From Streptomyces pyxinicus (GTDB lineage: Bacteria > Actinomycetota > Actinomycetes > Streptomycetales > Streptomycetaceae), in assembly GCF_024753135.1 (NCBI RefSeq), contig NZ_JANUGP010000025.1, forward strand, positions 1-64,000: DNA of 64,000 bases, read 5' to 3'. Position numbers and translations under genes: made by a program. How positions within the stretch are numbered: the first letter of the stretch is position 1; each line of letters starts with the position of its first letter. Below the pieces are notes generated by a model that saw only the letters and a program-made list of their open reading frames with translations, ran no database searches and was not told where the DNA came from. Positions 33,893-42,892 of this stretch are shown here, one piece after another.

Positions 33893-35347
33893 TCAGTGCG
33901 CCGTCACCGGGAACGTCGGGTACTCCACGCCCGAGACGTGCTGGACGACCCGGACGACCTGGCAGGAGTAGCCGAACTCGTTGTCGTACCAGAGGTAGAG
34001 GATCGCGTTGTCGCCGTCGACCTTCAGCGCGCCGGCGTCCACGATCGAGGCGTGCCGCGAGCCGATGAAGTCGCTGGAGACCGCGTCGGGCGCGGTGATG
34101 AAGTCGATCTGGCGCTTGAGCGGCGAGGTCAGCGAGACCTCGCGCAGGTAGTCGTGGACCTGCTCGCGGGTCGTCTCCCGGGCCAGCTGGAGGTTGAGGA
34201 TGGCGATCGACACGTCCGGCACCGGGACCCGGATCGAGCTGCCGCTGATCTTCGCCTTCAGCTCGGGCAGCGCCTTGGCGACCGCGGAGGCGGCACCGGT
34301 CTCGGTGATCACCATGTTCAGCGGCGCGGAACGGCCCCGGCGCTCGGACTTGTGGTAATTGTCCAGCAGATTTTGGTCGTTGGTGAACGAGTGGACCGTC
34401 TCCACGTGGCCGCGCAGCACGCCGTACTCGTCGTCCATCGCCTTCAGCGGCGGCACGATGGCGTTGGTGGTGCAGGAGGCGCAGGACAGGATCTGCTCGT
34501 CCGGCTTGATGGTGTCGTGGTTGACGCCGTGCACGATGTTCGGGACGTCGCCCTTGCCGGGCGCGGTCAGCACGACCTTCTCGATACCGGGGCGCAGGTG
34601 CCCGGACAGGCCCTCGCGGTCGCGCCACTTGCCGGTGTTGTCGATGAGGATGGCGTCGCGGATGCCGTACTCGGTGTAGTCCACGTGCGACGGGTCGTCG
34701 GCGTAGATCACCTTGATGGCGTTGCCGTTGGCGACGATCGTGCTGCTGCCCTCGTCCACCGTGATGGTGCCCTGGAACTGGCCGTGGATGGAGTCGCGGC
34801 GCAGCAGCGAGGCGCGCTTGACGAGATCCCCGGCGGCCCGGGGGCCGCCGCCGCGCACGACGATGGCGCGCAGTCGCAGGCCGTTGCCGGAGCCGGACTT
34901 CTCGATCAGCAGCCGGGCGACGAGCCGGCCGATGCGGCCGAAGCCGTACAGCACGACGTCGCGGGGCGCGCGGCGCTCGATCTTGTTGCCGCCGGTGGCG
35001 CCGGCGACGGCCTCGGCGGTGAACTCGGCGACGCTCAGGCCGCGTTCGTCGGCCCGGTGCAGCGTGGCCAGCATGCCGAGGTCGATCTGCGCGGGCCCGA
35101 GGTCGAGGGCGGCCAGGGCCTGGAGGTAGGGCATCGTCTCGGTGACCGACAGCTCGGCGCCGGCGATCTGCCGGGCGAAGCGGTGGGTCTTCAGGATGCT
35201 GACCACCGACTTGTTCACCAGGGAGCGGCTGTGCAGCAGGACGGTGACGTCCCGCTCGCGGTGCAGCTTCCCGATGAGCGGGATCATCGACTCCGCGATC
35301 TCCTCGCGGATCTTCCAGTTGGTGAACGAGTCGTCGTTGACAGTCAC
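33893..35347 (-). CDS. Glyceraldehyde-3-phosphate dehydrogenase, long N-terminal form
   Basis: A 484-aa dehydrogenase. The Rossmann motif GFGRIGR starts only at residue 135, after an N-terminal extension of about 128 residues that ordinary GAPDH (about 335 aa) lacks. The catalytic Cys292 is in SCASCTTN, and the phosphate-binding and C-terminal WYDNEFGYS motifs are intact. Streptomyces carry such a long isoform besides the glycolytic enzyme; its special role is unclear and may be gluconeogenic or redox-linked. It is monocistronic, ending at a strong terminator. Confidence 0.9.
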   Translation of the reverse strand: MTVNDDSFTNWKIREEIAESMIPLIGKLHRERDVTVLLHSRSLVNKSVVSILKTHRFARQIAGAELSVTETMPYLQALAALDLGPAQIDLGMLATLHRADERGLSVAEFTAEAVAGATGGNKIERRAPRDVVLYGFGRIGRLVARLLIEKSGSGNGLRLRAIVVRGGGPRAAGDLVKRASLLRRDSIHGQFQGTITVDEGSSTIVANGNAIKVIYADDPSHVDYTEYGIRDAILIDNTGKWRDREGLSGHLRPGIEKVVLTAPGKGDVPNIVHGVNHDTIKPDEQILSCASCTTNAIVPPLKAMDDEYGVLRGHVETVHSFTNDQNLLDNYHKSERRGRSAPLNMVITETGAASAVAKALPELKAKISGSSIRVPVPDVSIAILNLQLARETTREQVHDYLREVSLTSPLKRQIDFITAPDAVSSDFIGSRHASIVDAGALKVDGDNAILYLWYDNEFGYSCQVVRVVQHVSGVEYPTFPVTAH

Positions 35348-35542
35348 AGATCTATCTTTCGAGCTAGGCAGCGCTCATATGGTAACCACACCCTACGACG
35401 ATCATCCGAACGGTCTTCCGGCGGGGGCGGGGGACGAGGATCCGCGCAGGTCACGGGCGTGATTCCTGAATCAGGGTGGAAGTGAGCGGGAAACCCGGGT
35501 CGTGCGTTGCACCGGCGCGGAGGCCCGCCCAAGGTCGGGAAC

Positions 35543-36751
35543 GTGAGCACCTCATCCGTCCCCCGGCCGGAACCGGCCGCCCCCGCTCGGCAGCGGCGCC
35601 GGGTGCCCCTGCCGCGGATCGCCCGGCGCGGGGTGCCCGAGGGCGTCCTCGCCGCCCTCGCCCTGTTCACCGCCGTCCGGCTCGCCGGAATCCTCGCCGT
35701 GGTCCTCGCCAACGGCCTCCGCGGCCACCCGCTGGTCAGGAACCTGGCCCACTCCTGGGACTCCCGCTGGTACCTGCACATCGCCGACCGGGGCTACGGG
35801 CACCTCATCTACATCACCCCCGACGGCGCCGTACAGACCGACTGGGCGTTCTTCCCGCTCTACCCGGCGCTCATCAGGGCGCTGACCACCGTCTCGCCCC
35901 TCACCCCGGGGCAGGCCGGCATGGTCCTCGCCGGCGCGGCGGCGCTCGCGGCGGCCTGCGGCGCCTACGCGGTCGGCCACCACCTGTACGGGCGGGGCGT
36001 CGCCACGGCACTGGTCGCACTGTGGGCCGTACTGCCGCACGCCGTCGAGCTGACCATCGCGTACACCGAGTCGCTGTTCGCCGCGCTCGCCGCCTGGTCC
36101 CTGTACGGGGTCCTCAAGGGCCGCTGGCTGTGGGCCGGTTCGCTGGCCGCGCTCGCGGGTCTCGTCCGCCCGAGCGGCTTCGCCGTGGCGGTCGCCGTCG
36201 CGCTCGCCGCCGTCCACGAGGTGCTGCGCCGGCGCGGCCGGGTCCCGGCGCGCCTGTGGGCCGGGGCGGTGCTGGCCCCGCTGGGCTGGCTCGGCTATGT
36301 GCTGTGGGTGGGCACGCGGACCGGCGACCCGCTCGGCGGCTATCTGGAGGTGCAGAGCGCCTGGGGCTCCCGCTTCGACTTCGGCGCGGGCGCGCTGCGC
36401 TTCCTGCGCGCCCTGCTGCTGCACGGCGGCGGCCTGGTCTATCCGGCGGCGCTGCTGATCGTCGCGACCAGCGTGCTGCTCTTCGCTCTGCTGTGCCTGG
36501 ACCGGGCCCCGCTGGTCCTGGTGGTCTACGCCGGGGTGCTGATCCTGCTCGCGCTCGGCGGCTCCGGCTCCTTCTCCTCCAAGCCGCGCTTCCTGCTCCC
36601 CGCCTTCCCCCTGCTGATCCCGGCCGCCCGCGCCCTGGCCCGCTCCTGGCGCCTGCACCCGGCCCAGGCGGTGTGCCTCTACGGCGCCCTCGCCGCCGCC
36701 TCCCTGGGGTTCGGCGCCTATGTCCTGGCGGTGGCCCACTCCCCGCTGTGA
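35543..36751 (+). CDS. PIG-V/mannosyltransferase-like membrane glycosyltransferase
   Basis: A 402-aa polytopic membrane protein with about nine to ten helices. The first loop carries WDSRWYLHIADRGYG, the acidic catalytic-type motif of GT-C transferases related to GPI mannosyltransferase II, and FFPLYPALIRAL follows. These use polyprenyl-phosphate sugars on the outer face of the membrane; Streptomyces use them for protein or lipid mannosylation. GTG at 35543 preferred (AAGG upstream); a start 12 codons earlier is possible. Substrate not known. Confidence 0.8.
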   Translation: MSTSSVPRPEPAAPARQRRRVPLPRIARRGVPEGVLAALALFTAVRLAGILAVVLANGLRGHPLVRNLAHSWDSRWYLHIADRGYGHLIYITPDGAVQTDWAFFPLYPALIRALTTVSPLTPGQAGMVLAGAAALAAACGAYAVGHHLYGRGVATALVALWAVLPHAVELTIAYTESLFAALAAWSLYGVLKGRWLWAGSLAALAGLVRPSGFAVAVAVALAAVHEVLRRRGRVPARLWAGAVLAPLGWLGYVLWVGTRTGDPLGGYLEVQSAWGSRFDFGAGALRFLRALLLHGGGLVYPAALLIVATSVLLFALLCLDRAPLVLVVYAGVLILLALGGSGSFSSKPRFLLPAFPLLIPAARALARSWRLHPAQAVCLYGALAAASLGFGAYVLAVAHSPL

Positions 36752-36793
36752 ACCACCGCCGCCGTCCGGCGCGCCGGGTTCAGTGCGGGGCGT

Positions 36794-36949
36794 TCAGCGC
36801 GGGTTGATGGTGAGGCTCGCGAACTTCTGCCCGGCCGGGGCCGCGTGTCCGGGCGCGCGTCGCGACGCGGTGCCCCGGCACTTCTTCCGGCTGTACAGGG
36901 TGACCGGCTTCTTGGCGGAGTCACGGGCGCCATGGGCCTCCTGCGCCAT
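36794..36949 (-). CDS. Small basic hypothetical protein, 51 aa
   Basis: The frame encodes MAQEAHGARDSAKKPVTLYS followed by a Lys/Arg/Cys-rich stretch and ends in FASLTINPR. About 90 % of its third codon positions are G or C, as in real genes here, and GGATGAGG stands upstream of the ATG. I do not recognise it. It could be a true small protein or the remnant of a larger one. It is convergent with the mannosyltransferase-like gene (42-base gap). Confidence 0.45.
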   Translation of the reverse strand: MAQEAHGARDSAKKPVTLYSRKKCRGTASRRAPGHAAPAGQKFASLTINPR

Positions 36950-37093
36950 GCGGCCTCATCCCACCCCCGGGCCCCGCGCCCGCCCGAGGTCGACAAGGGG
37001 CGGCCCGCCGTCCGGGCGTCGCACGGATGGACGCGGCCCGGTGCGAAGGCCGGGATTCGGGGTAGGCGAGGGTGGCCCGAGGAAAGGATCGTC

Positions 37094-37414
37094 ATGACCA
37101 CCTACGTGATCAGCGTCCCCGGCACGTTCACCGGGGACGTCGGGCCGGATGCCCGGACCAGGCTGGCCCGCGCGCTGCGGCCCGCCGACCCGCACGGCAC
37201 GCGGATGGGCAACGCCGAGGACCTGGACGTGCTCAGCGTCAACGATGACAACACCTTCACCCTCCGCCTGTCCGTCGAGGCCGACACCGGCCCGCACGCC
37301 GAGGAGGAGGCCCGCCGGCTCGCGGACGCCGCGCTGCGGGACGTCGGACTGGACGACGGCAGCGTGCCACTGGGCCCCGCCGTGATCACCGGCATCGACT
37401 CCCAGGTCCACTGA
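37094..37414 (+). CDS. Hypothetical protein, 106 aa
   Basis: A cytoplasmic-looking protein beginning TYVISVPGTFTGDVGPDARTRL, with a central DVLSVNDDNTFTLRLSVEADTG and a helical EEEARRLADAALRDVGL. The alternating beta/alpha pattern suggests a small ferredoxin-like fold. No catalytic motif is seen and I cannot name a family. GGAAAGGA precedes the ATG. It is followed after 115 bases by the SpoIIE phosphatase gene. Confidence 0.65.
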   Translation: MTTYVISVPGTFTGDVGPDARTRLARALRPADPHGTRMGNAEDLDVLSVNDDNTFTLRLSVEADTGPHAEEEARRLADAALRDVGLDDGSVPLGPAVITGIDSQVH

Positions 37415-37529
37415 CCGGGGCGACAGGCACTCCGCGAGGCGCGATCATCGGAAATGGATAAAATCTAGACATTCGCCGAACGTCCAGGTGGCCGGCCCAC
37501 ACGGGCCACCGCCCCGACGGAAGTGATCG

Positions 37530-38360
37530 ATGCCCCGCAAGCACTCCCCGGACGAAGGCGACGAGCTGCTGGCCAGACTCGGTTCGCTGACCGCCCAGGC
37601 ACGCCGGCGCGCCGAGTTGCAGCGCACCCAGGTCGAGCTGGCCATCGCGCTGCAACGCGGCATGCTGCCCCGGGACCTGCCCGCCGCGCCCGGCCTGCAC
37701 CTGGCCGTGCGGTACGCGCCCGCCAACCTGGGCCTCAACGTGGGCGGCGACTGGTACGACGCCTTCGCCCTGCCGGACGGCCGGATCGGGCTCTCCATCG
37801 GTGATGTGCAGGGGCACAACATCGAGGCCGCCGCCTTCATGGGCCAGGTCCGGGCCGGGCTGCGCGCCCTCGCCTCCGTCACCGGCGAACCCGGCGAACT
37901 CCTCGCCCGCACCAACGACCTGCTGGTCTCCCTCGGCAGCGAACTCTTCGCCACCTGCACCTTCCTGCGGCTCGACCCCGCCACCGGGGTGCTGGAGAGC
38001 GCGCGGGCCGGCCACATCCCCTTCGTATGGGCCACGGCGGACGGCAAGTCCGGCGTCGTCGACGACCGGGGCGGCCCGCCACTCGGCATCCAGCAGGGCG
38101 TGGAGTACCCGGTCACCCGGCACCGGCTGGCCACCGGCGGTGTCTTCGTCCTGGTCACCGACGGGGTGGTGGAGGGACCGCTGCTCGACATCGAGGACGG
38201 GCTCGACCAGGTGGTGCGGCTGGCCGGCATCGCCGCCGTGGCCAGGCTGGAGACGAACGCCCTGGCAGCCGCCGTGATCAAGGGCGCCGAGAACGTCGGC
38301 CACGACGACGACGCCGCCGTACTGGTCGTGGGCCTGGACAGCCTCCGGGCCCCGGACTGA
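37530..38360 (+). CDS. SpoIIE-type PP2C serine phosphatase, stand-alone catalytic domain
   Basis: A 276-aa soluble phosphatase consisting of a short N-terminal coiled segment (QARRRAELQRTQVELAIALQRGMLP) and a complete PP2C/SpoIIE domain with GGDWYDAF, IGDVQGHN and VTDGVVE metal ligands. It presumably dephosphorylates an anti-anti-sigma factor. GGAAG upstream. A MASE1 membrane protein gene follows 94 bases later on the same strand, which could supply a sensory partner. One of three SpoIIE-type enzymes in this window. Confidence 0.87.
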   Translation: MPRKHSPDEGDELLARLGSLTAQARRRAELQRTQVELAIALQRGMLPRDLPAAPGLHLAVRYAPANLGLNVGGDWYDAFALPDGRIGLSIGDVQGHNIEAAAFMGQVRAGLRALASVTGEPGELLARTNDLLVSLGSELFATCTFLRLDPATGVLESARAGHIPFVWATADGKSGVVDDRGGPPLGIQQGVEYPVTRHRLATGGVFVLVTDGVVEGPLLDIEDGLDQVVRLAGIAAVARLETNALAAAVIKGAENVGHDDDAAVLVVGLDSLRAPD

Positions 38361-38454
38361 CCGGCCCTGCCGAGCAGGGCGGGCGCCCGGTATTCAGCCA
38401 TCGGGGCGGCCCGCACCGGTTCTCGCCTCGCCGTCGCGGCACGGCCGGTGTGAG

Positions 38455-39471
38455 ATGGCTGCTGTGGTGGGTATCGAGCATCCGCGCCGGCCGGGCGAGT
38501 ACCTCGCCCTGGTGCTGGCCGTCGCGGCCTGCTACTACGGCGCGGGCCGCCTCGGCCTGCTGCTGGAGCTGTCCGTCGAGGGCGCCGTCGTCACCCCCAT
38601 CTACCCGCCGACCGGTGTCGCCGTCGCCGCCCTGCTGGTCTTCGGTCTGGGCTGCTGGCCGGGTATCACCCTCGGCGCCTTCCTCGTCGTCCTCTCCCTC
38701 ACCACGCCCGGCCTCGACGTGCTCGCTCTCCTGGTCGGCCACACCGCCGCACCCGTGTGCGCGGTCCTGCTGCTGCGCCGGGCCCGCTTCCGCACCGACC
38801 TGAGGCGACTGCGCGACGGCGTCGCCCTGGTGTTCCTGGCCGCCTTCACGGCCATGCTGATCAGCGCCACCCTGGGCACCGGGCTGCTCGTCCTCACCGA
38901 CAAGCTGGCCCCGCAGGGCTTCTGGGCCGTCTGGCTGGCCTGGTGGGTCGGGGACGCGATGGGCGTCCTGATCGTGACACCCCTGCTGCTGTTGCTGCGC
39001 GGCGCCCGCTGGCCTCCACCGATGGCCCGCTGGAAGGAGGCGACCGCGCTGGCCGTCGCCGCCTGCCTGCTGGTGCCGCTGGCCGCCTACAGCTCGGTCA
39101 GCATGCTCTTCCTGGTCTATCCGCTGATCATCTGGGCCGCGCTGCGCTTCGAACTCGTGGGCAGCGTGCTGGTCGCGCTGCTGACCTCCGTCCTGGCCAC
39201 CATCGCCGCCACCGACCGGGCGGGCGCGTTCACCGGGCTGAGCCGGATCGGGGTCATGCTGGAGCTGCAGGCCTTCAACGGCGCCATGGCGCTGACCGCG
39301 CTGCTGCTGTCCGCCGTGATCACCGAGCAGCGCAACACCCGGCGCTCGGTGGAGAAGGCCTGCCAGGAACTGGTCGAGGTGCTGGAGCACCTCACCGCGG
39401 GCGACTCCCCGCCGCCCCGGCCGTACCCCGGCCCCGCCGACGCCGACGAACGCTCGGGACGCGATCCGTAG
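38455..39471 (+). CDS. MASE1-domain integral membrane protein without output domain
   Basis: A 338-aa protein made almost wholly of a MASE1 sensory domain: eight or more helices with conserved ITPIYPPTGVAVAALL-like (VVTPIYPPTGVAVAA), a WVGDAMGVLIVTPLLL motif and LVYPLIIWAALRFEL. MASE1 normally feeds a histidine kinase, GGDEF or PP2C domain; here only about 40 hydrophilic residues follow, with a short coiled coil (RRSVEKACQELVEVLEHL). The adjacent SpoIIE gene may be its split output. The stimulus is unknown. Confidence 0.85.
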   Translation: MAAVVGIEHPRRPGEYLALVLAVAACYYGAGRLGLLLELSVEGAVVTPIYPPTGVAVAALLVFGLGCWPGITLGAFLVVLSLTTPGLDVLALLVGHTAAPVCAVLLLRRARFRTDLRRLRDGVALVFLAAFTAMLISATLGTGLLVLTDKLAPQGFWAVWLAWWVGDAMGVLIVTPLLLLLRGARWPPPMARWKEATALAVAACLLVPLAAYSSVSMLFLVYPLIIWAALRFELVGSVLVALLTSVLATIAATDRAGAFTGLSRIGVMLELQAFNGAMALTALLLSAVITEQRNTRRSVEKACQELVEVLEHLTAGDSPPPRPYPGPADADERSGRDP

Positions 39472-39587
39472 AGTTCCGCGCCCCACGCCGGCCCCGGCGT
39501 GTCGAGACGCCGGCCCTGGGCACTGGGAGACGATGGACGGGGCCCGCACGGGCGGCGGGCACCGGACCGGAGGACGAGGGCGGCGGC

Positions 39588-40985
39588 ATGGAGCAGCGGC
39601 GGGACACCGTGGAGCGGCGGCCCGGGACGACGGGCCCCGGACAGTGCCGCGCCGACAGTCCCGTACGGCCCGAGGGCGGCGACGCCACCGACGTACGCCG
39701 CCGCATCCCGCGCACCGACCTGCTGCTGCGCGACCCCCGGCTGTCCGAGGCCGTCGGCCGGCTCGGCGCGGACGTCGTCAAGGCCGCCGTCCGGCAGGCG
39801 CAGCAGCGGGCCCGCGACGGCCGCGTCGCGCCCGAAGAGGTACCGGACACGGCACTCGCCCTGCTGCCCGGCACCGCCGGAGGCCTGCGCCCGGTGCTCA
39901 ACGCCACCGGGGTGCTGCTGCACACCAACCTTGGTCGCGCCCCGCTCTCCGCCGCCGCCCGGCAGGCCCTGGCGGAGGCCGCCGGACCCACCGACGTCGA
40001 ACTCGACCTCGCGACCGGGCGGCGGGCCCGCCGGGGGCGCACCGCCCTCGCCGCACTGCGCGAGCGGGTGTCGGCCGCCGGCGCCGCGCACGTCGTCAAC
40101 AACGGCGCCGCCGCGCTGGTGCTCGCCGCCACCGCGCTCGCGGCCGGCCGGGAGATCGTCGTCAGCCGGGGTGAGATGGTGGAGATCGGGGACGGCTTCC
40201 GGCTGCCCGACCTGCTGGTCTCCACCGGCGCCCGGCTCCGCGAGGTCGGCACCACCAACCGCACCACCGCGGCCGACTACGCCGACGCGATCGGCCCCGA
40301 GACCGGCTTCCTGCTCAAGGTGCACCCCTCCAACTTCCGTATCACCGGCTTCACACGGGCGGCCGAGGTCGCCGAACTCGCCGGCCTCGGCGTCCCGGTC
40401 GTCGTCGACATCGGCTCCGGACTCCTCGCCCCGCACCCCGCGCTGCCCGAGGAACCCGACGCCGACACCCAGCTCCGCGCCGGCGCCGCCCTCGTCACCG
40501 CGAGCGGCGACAAACTCCTCGGCGGACCCCAGTGCGGGCTGCTGCTCGGCGACCCCGACCTGGTCCGCACCCTCGCCCGGCACCCGCTGGCCCGAGCCCT
40601 GCGCGTCGACAAGCTCACCCTGGCCGCACTGGAGGCCACCCTCACCGGGCCGCCCACCCCCACCGCCCTCGGCCTCACCGCCGACCCCGCCCGGCTCAGG
40701 GCCCGCGCCGAGCGGCTGACCGGCGCCCTCGCCGCCGACGGCGTCGACGTACGGGCCGTCGAGAGCGCGGCCACCGTCGGCGGCGGGGGCGCGCCCGGCG
40801 TCACCCTGCCCAGCGCGGCGCTCTCGCTGCCCGAGCCCTACGCCGTCGCGCTGCGCACCTGCGCCACCCCGGTCGTCGGACGCCTGGAGGGCGGCCGCTG
40901 CCTGCTGGACCTGCGGGCGGTGCCGGAGGAGGACGACGAACGGCTCGCGCGGGCCATCCGCTCGGTACCGCGGAGGGAGGAGTGA
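39588..40985 (+). CDS. selA: L-seryl-tRNA(Sec) selenium transferase
   Basis: A 465-aa PLP enzyme that converts seryl-tRNA(Sec) to selenocysteinyl-tRNA(Sec) using selenophosphate. Characteristic parts are LNATGVLLHTNLGRAPL, the seleno-substrate loop, VVDIGSGLL and the PLP-lysine motif TASGDKLLGGPQCG. The first 35 residues are extra and probably disordered. It forms an operon with selB, whose ATG comes five bases after the selA stop. With selB, selC, selD and a UGA-containing formate dehydrogenase next door the assignment is secure. Confidence 0.94.
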   Translation: MEQRRDTVERRPGTTGPGQCRADSPVRPEGGDATDVRRRIPRTDLLLRDPRLSEAVGRLGADVVKAAVRQAQQRARDGRVAPEEVPDTALALLPGTAGGLRPVLNATGVLLHTNLGRAPLSAAARQALAEAAGPTDVELDLATGRRARRGRTALAALRERVSAAGAAHVVNNGAAALVLAATALAAGREIVVSRGEMVEIGDGFRLPDLLVSTGARLREVGTTNRTTAADYADAIGPETGFLLKVHPSNFRITGFTRAAEVAELAGLGVPVVVDIGSGLLAPHPALPEEPDADTQLRAGAALVTASGDKLLGGPQCGLLLGDPDLVRTLARHPLARALRVDKLTLAALEATLTGPPTPTALGLTADPARLRARAERLTGALAADGVDVRAVESAATVGGGGAPGVTLPSAALSLPEPYAVALRTCATPVVGRLEGGRCLLDLRAVPEEDDERLARAIRSVPRREE

Positions 40986-40990
40986 GCGGG

Positions 40991-42823
40991 ATGCGGGTCC
41001 TCGCCACCGCCGGACACGTCGACCACGGCAAGTCGGCCCTGGTCCGCGCCCTGACCGGCATGGAGCCCGACCGGTACGAGGAGGAGCGGCGCCGGGGCCT
41101 CACCCTCGACCTGGGCTTCGTGTGGACCCGGCTGCACCCGGGCGGGGACCACCTGGCCTTCGTGGACGTCCCCGGGCACGAGCGGTTCGTCGCCACCATG
41201 CTGGCCGGCGTCGGGCCCGTACCCGCCGTGCTGTTCGTGGTCGCCGCCGACCAGGGCTGGCAGCCCCAGTCCGAGGAGCACCTCGCCGTCCTCGACGCCC
41301 TCGGCGTCCGGCACGCCGTCCTCGCCGTGACCCGCGGCGACCTCGCCGACCCCGGGCCGGTGCGCGCGGACGCCGTCGAGCGGCTCGCCGCGACCAGCCT
41401 CGGGAAGGTGGCCTCGGTCGCGGTCAGCGCCGTCACCGGCGCCGGCCTGGACGACCTGCGCACCGAACTCGCCCGACTGACCGCCGCGTTGCCGCCGCCC
41501 GACCCGGAGGCCGACGTCCGCCTCTGGCTGGATCGCGCCTTCACCGTCCGCGGACACGGCACCGTCGTCACCGGCACCCTCGGCGCGGGCACCCTGCGGG
41601 TGGGGGACCGGCTGGTCACCGGGGACGGCACATCCCTGCGGGTGCGCGGGCTCCAGAGCCTGAACGAGGAGCGGACGGCCGTCGGCGGGGTCGCCCGTGT
41701 CGCCGTCAACGTCCACGGCGCCGGCACGGACGGGCTGCGCCGCGGCCAGGTCCTGCTGGCCCCGGACCGCTGGCTGACCACCGACACCGTCGACGCCCGC
41801 ATCACCGGCGAACCGGCCGCCGGCCTGCCCCGCTCGGTCACCCTGCACATCGGCACCGCCGCCGTGCCCGTGACCGTCCGGCCGCTCGGCACCGACACCG
41901 CCCGGCTGACCCTGTCCAGGGCGCTGCCGCTCCGGGTCGGCGACCGCGCGGTGCTGCGCGAACCCGGCGGCGGCCGGACGCCCCGCGCGGTCACGGTCCT
42001 CGACGTACGGCCGCCCCGGCTGGCCCGGCGCGGCGCCGGCCGGGCCCGCGCGGCCGAACTCGCCGCCCTGACCGGCCGCCCGGACGGCGCCGCCGAACTG
42101 CGCCGCCGGAAACTGGTGGCCGGCACGGAACTGCGGGCGATGGGCGTCCCCCCGCCCGCCGCACCCGGCACCGCCGACTGGCTCGCCGCCCCGGACCACT
42201 GGATGGCCCTTCGGCAACGCCTGCTCACCGAGACACGGCGACACGCGAGCACCCATCCACTCGACCCGGGCCTGCCCACCGAGGCCGCCCGCCACCTGCT
42301 CGGTCTCCCCGACCGCGCCCTGATCGACGCCCTGGCCGCCACCCTCCCGCAACTCACCTGCCGCCAGGGCCGGTTGTTCCCCACCGACCACCAGCGGCCC
42401 GACCTGCCCCCACCCGTCCGCACCGCCGTGGACGCCGTACGCCGGGACCTCACCACCACCCCGTTCCGCGCCCCCGAGGCCGGCCGTCTCGCCGAACTGG
42501 GCCTGCACCGAAGGGCGTTGGCCGCCGCCGTGACCGCCGGCGCCCTGCTGCGCATCGCCGACGGCATCGTGCTGCTCCCCGGCGCCGACACCGAGGCCGC
42601 CACCGTGCTGCGCAACCTTCCGCAGCCGTTCACCCTCAGCGAGGCCCGGCGCGCCCTCGACACCACCCGCCGGGTGGCCGTACCGCTCCTGGAACTCCTG
42701 GACGCCCGGGGACACACCGAGCGGCTCGACGACCAGCACCGACGCTGCCGGCCGGACGCGGGGGACGGAGGCGGACAGGAATCGAACCTGCCTGTCCGAG
42801 ATCCTCGGACACCTCGGTTTTGA
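40991..42823 (+). CDS. selB: Selenocysteine-specific translation elongation factor
   Basis: A 610-aa GTPase that brings Sec-tRNA to UGA codons carrying a SECIS hairpin. G motifs: GHVDHGKS (G1), DVPGHERF (G3) and VTRGD (G4 equivalent). Domains II-III and a winged-helix C-terminal region that binds SECIS follow. ATG at 40991 has GGAG upstream; an in-frame GTG overlapping the selA stop is an alternative. The last 19 codons and the UGA stop are encoded on the strand opposite tRNA-Sec, the stop facing the anticodon. The frame continues open into selD. Confidence 0.94.
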   Translation: MRVLATAGHVDHGKSALVRALTGMEPDRYEEERRRGLTLDLGFVWTRLHPGGDHLAFVDVPGHERFVATMLAGVGPVPAVLFVVAADQGWQPQSEEHLAVLDALGVRHAVLAVTRGDLADPGPVRADAVERLAATSLGKVASVAVSAVTGAGLDDLRTELARLTAALPPPDPEADVRLWLDRAFTVRGHGTVVTGTLGAGTLRVGDRLVTGDGTSLRVRGLQSLNEERTAVGGVARVAVNVHGAGTDGLRRGQVLLAPDRWLTTDTVDARITGEPAAGLPRSVTLHIGTAAVPVTVRPLGTDTARLTLSRALPLRVGDRAVLREPGGGRTPRAVTVLDVRPPRLARRGAGRARAAELAALTGRPDGAAELRRRKLVAGTELRAMGVPPPAAPGTADWLAAPDHWMALRQRLLTETRRHASTHPLDPGLPTEAARHLLGLPDRALIDALAATLPQLTCRQGRLFPTDHQRPDLPPPVRTAVDAVRRDLTTTPFRAPEAGRLAELGLHRRALAAAVTAGALLRIADGIVLLPGADTEAATVLRNLPQPFTLSEARRALDTTRRVAVPLLELLDARGHTERLDDQHRRCRPDAGDGGGQESNLPVRDPRTPRF

Positions 42824-42858
42824 AGACCGGGAGGGCCACCAGGCACCCGCACGCCTCC
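42767..42858 (-). tRNA. selC: tRNA-Sec (anticodon UCA)
   Basis: A 92-nt tRNA with the hallmarks of bacterial tRNA-Sec: 5' GGAGGCG pairing with the 3' CGCCTCC end, a long variable arm with an 8-bp stem (TGTCCGAG/CTCGGACA), anticodon loop CTTCAAA with anticodon TCA at 42821-42823, and T arm GCAGG-TTCGATT-CCTGT. CCA is not encoded. The 3' half overlaps the end of selB on the other strand by 57 bases. Its promoter must lie within or before the 5' end of selD, reading leftwards. Confidence 0.95.
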
Positions 42859-42892
42859 ACCGTCCGCCAGGCTACCGCTCCAGGAGACAGGG

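Noticed and set aside
42821..42823. Treating the selB UGA as a certain selenocysteine codon
   Set aside because: The 23 following codons encode a Pro-rich stretch without homology, and no clear SECIS hairpin other than the antisense tRNA fold was seen. Kept as a hypothesis in the findings only.
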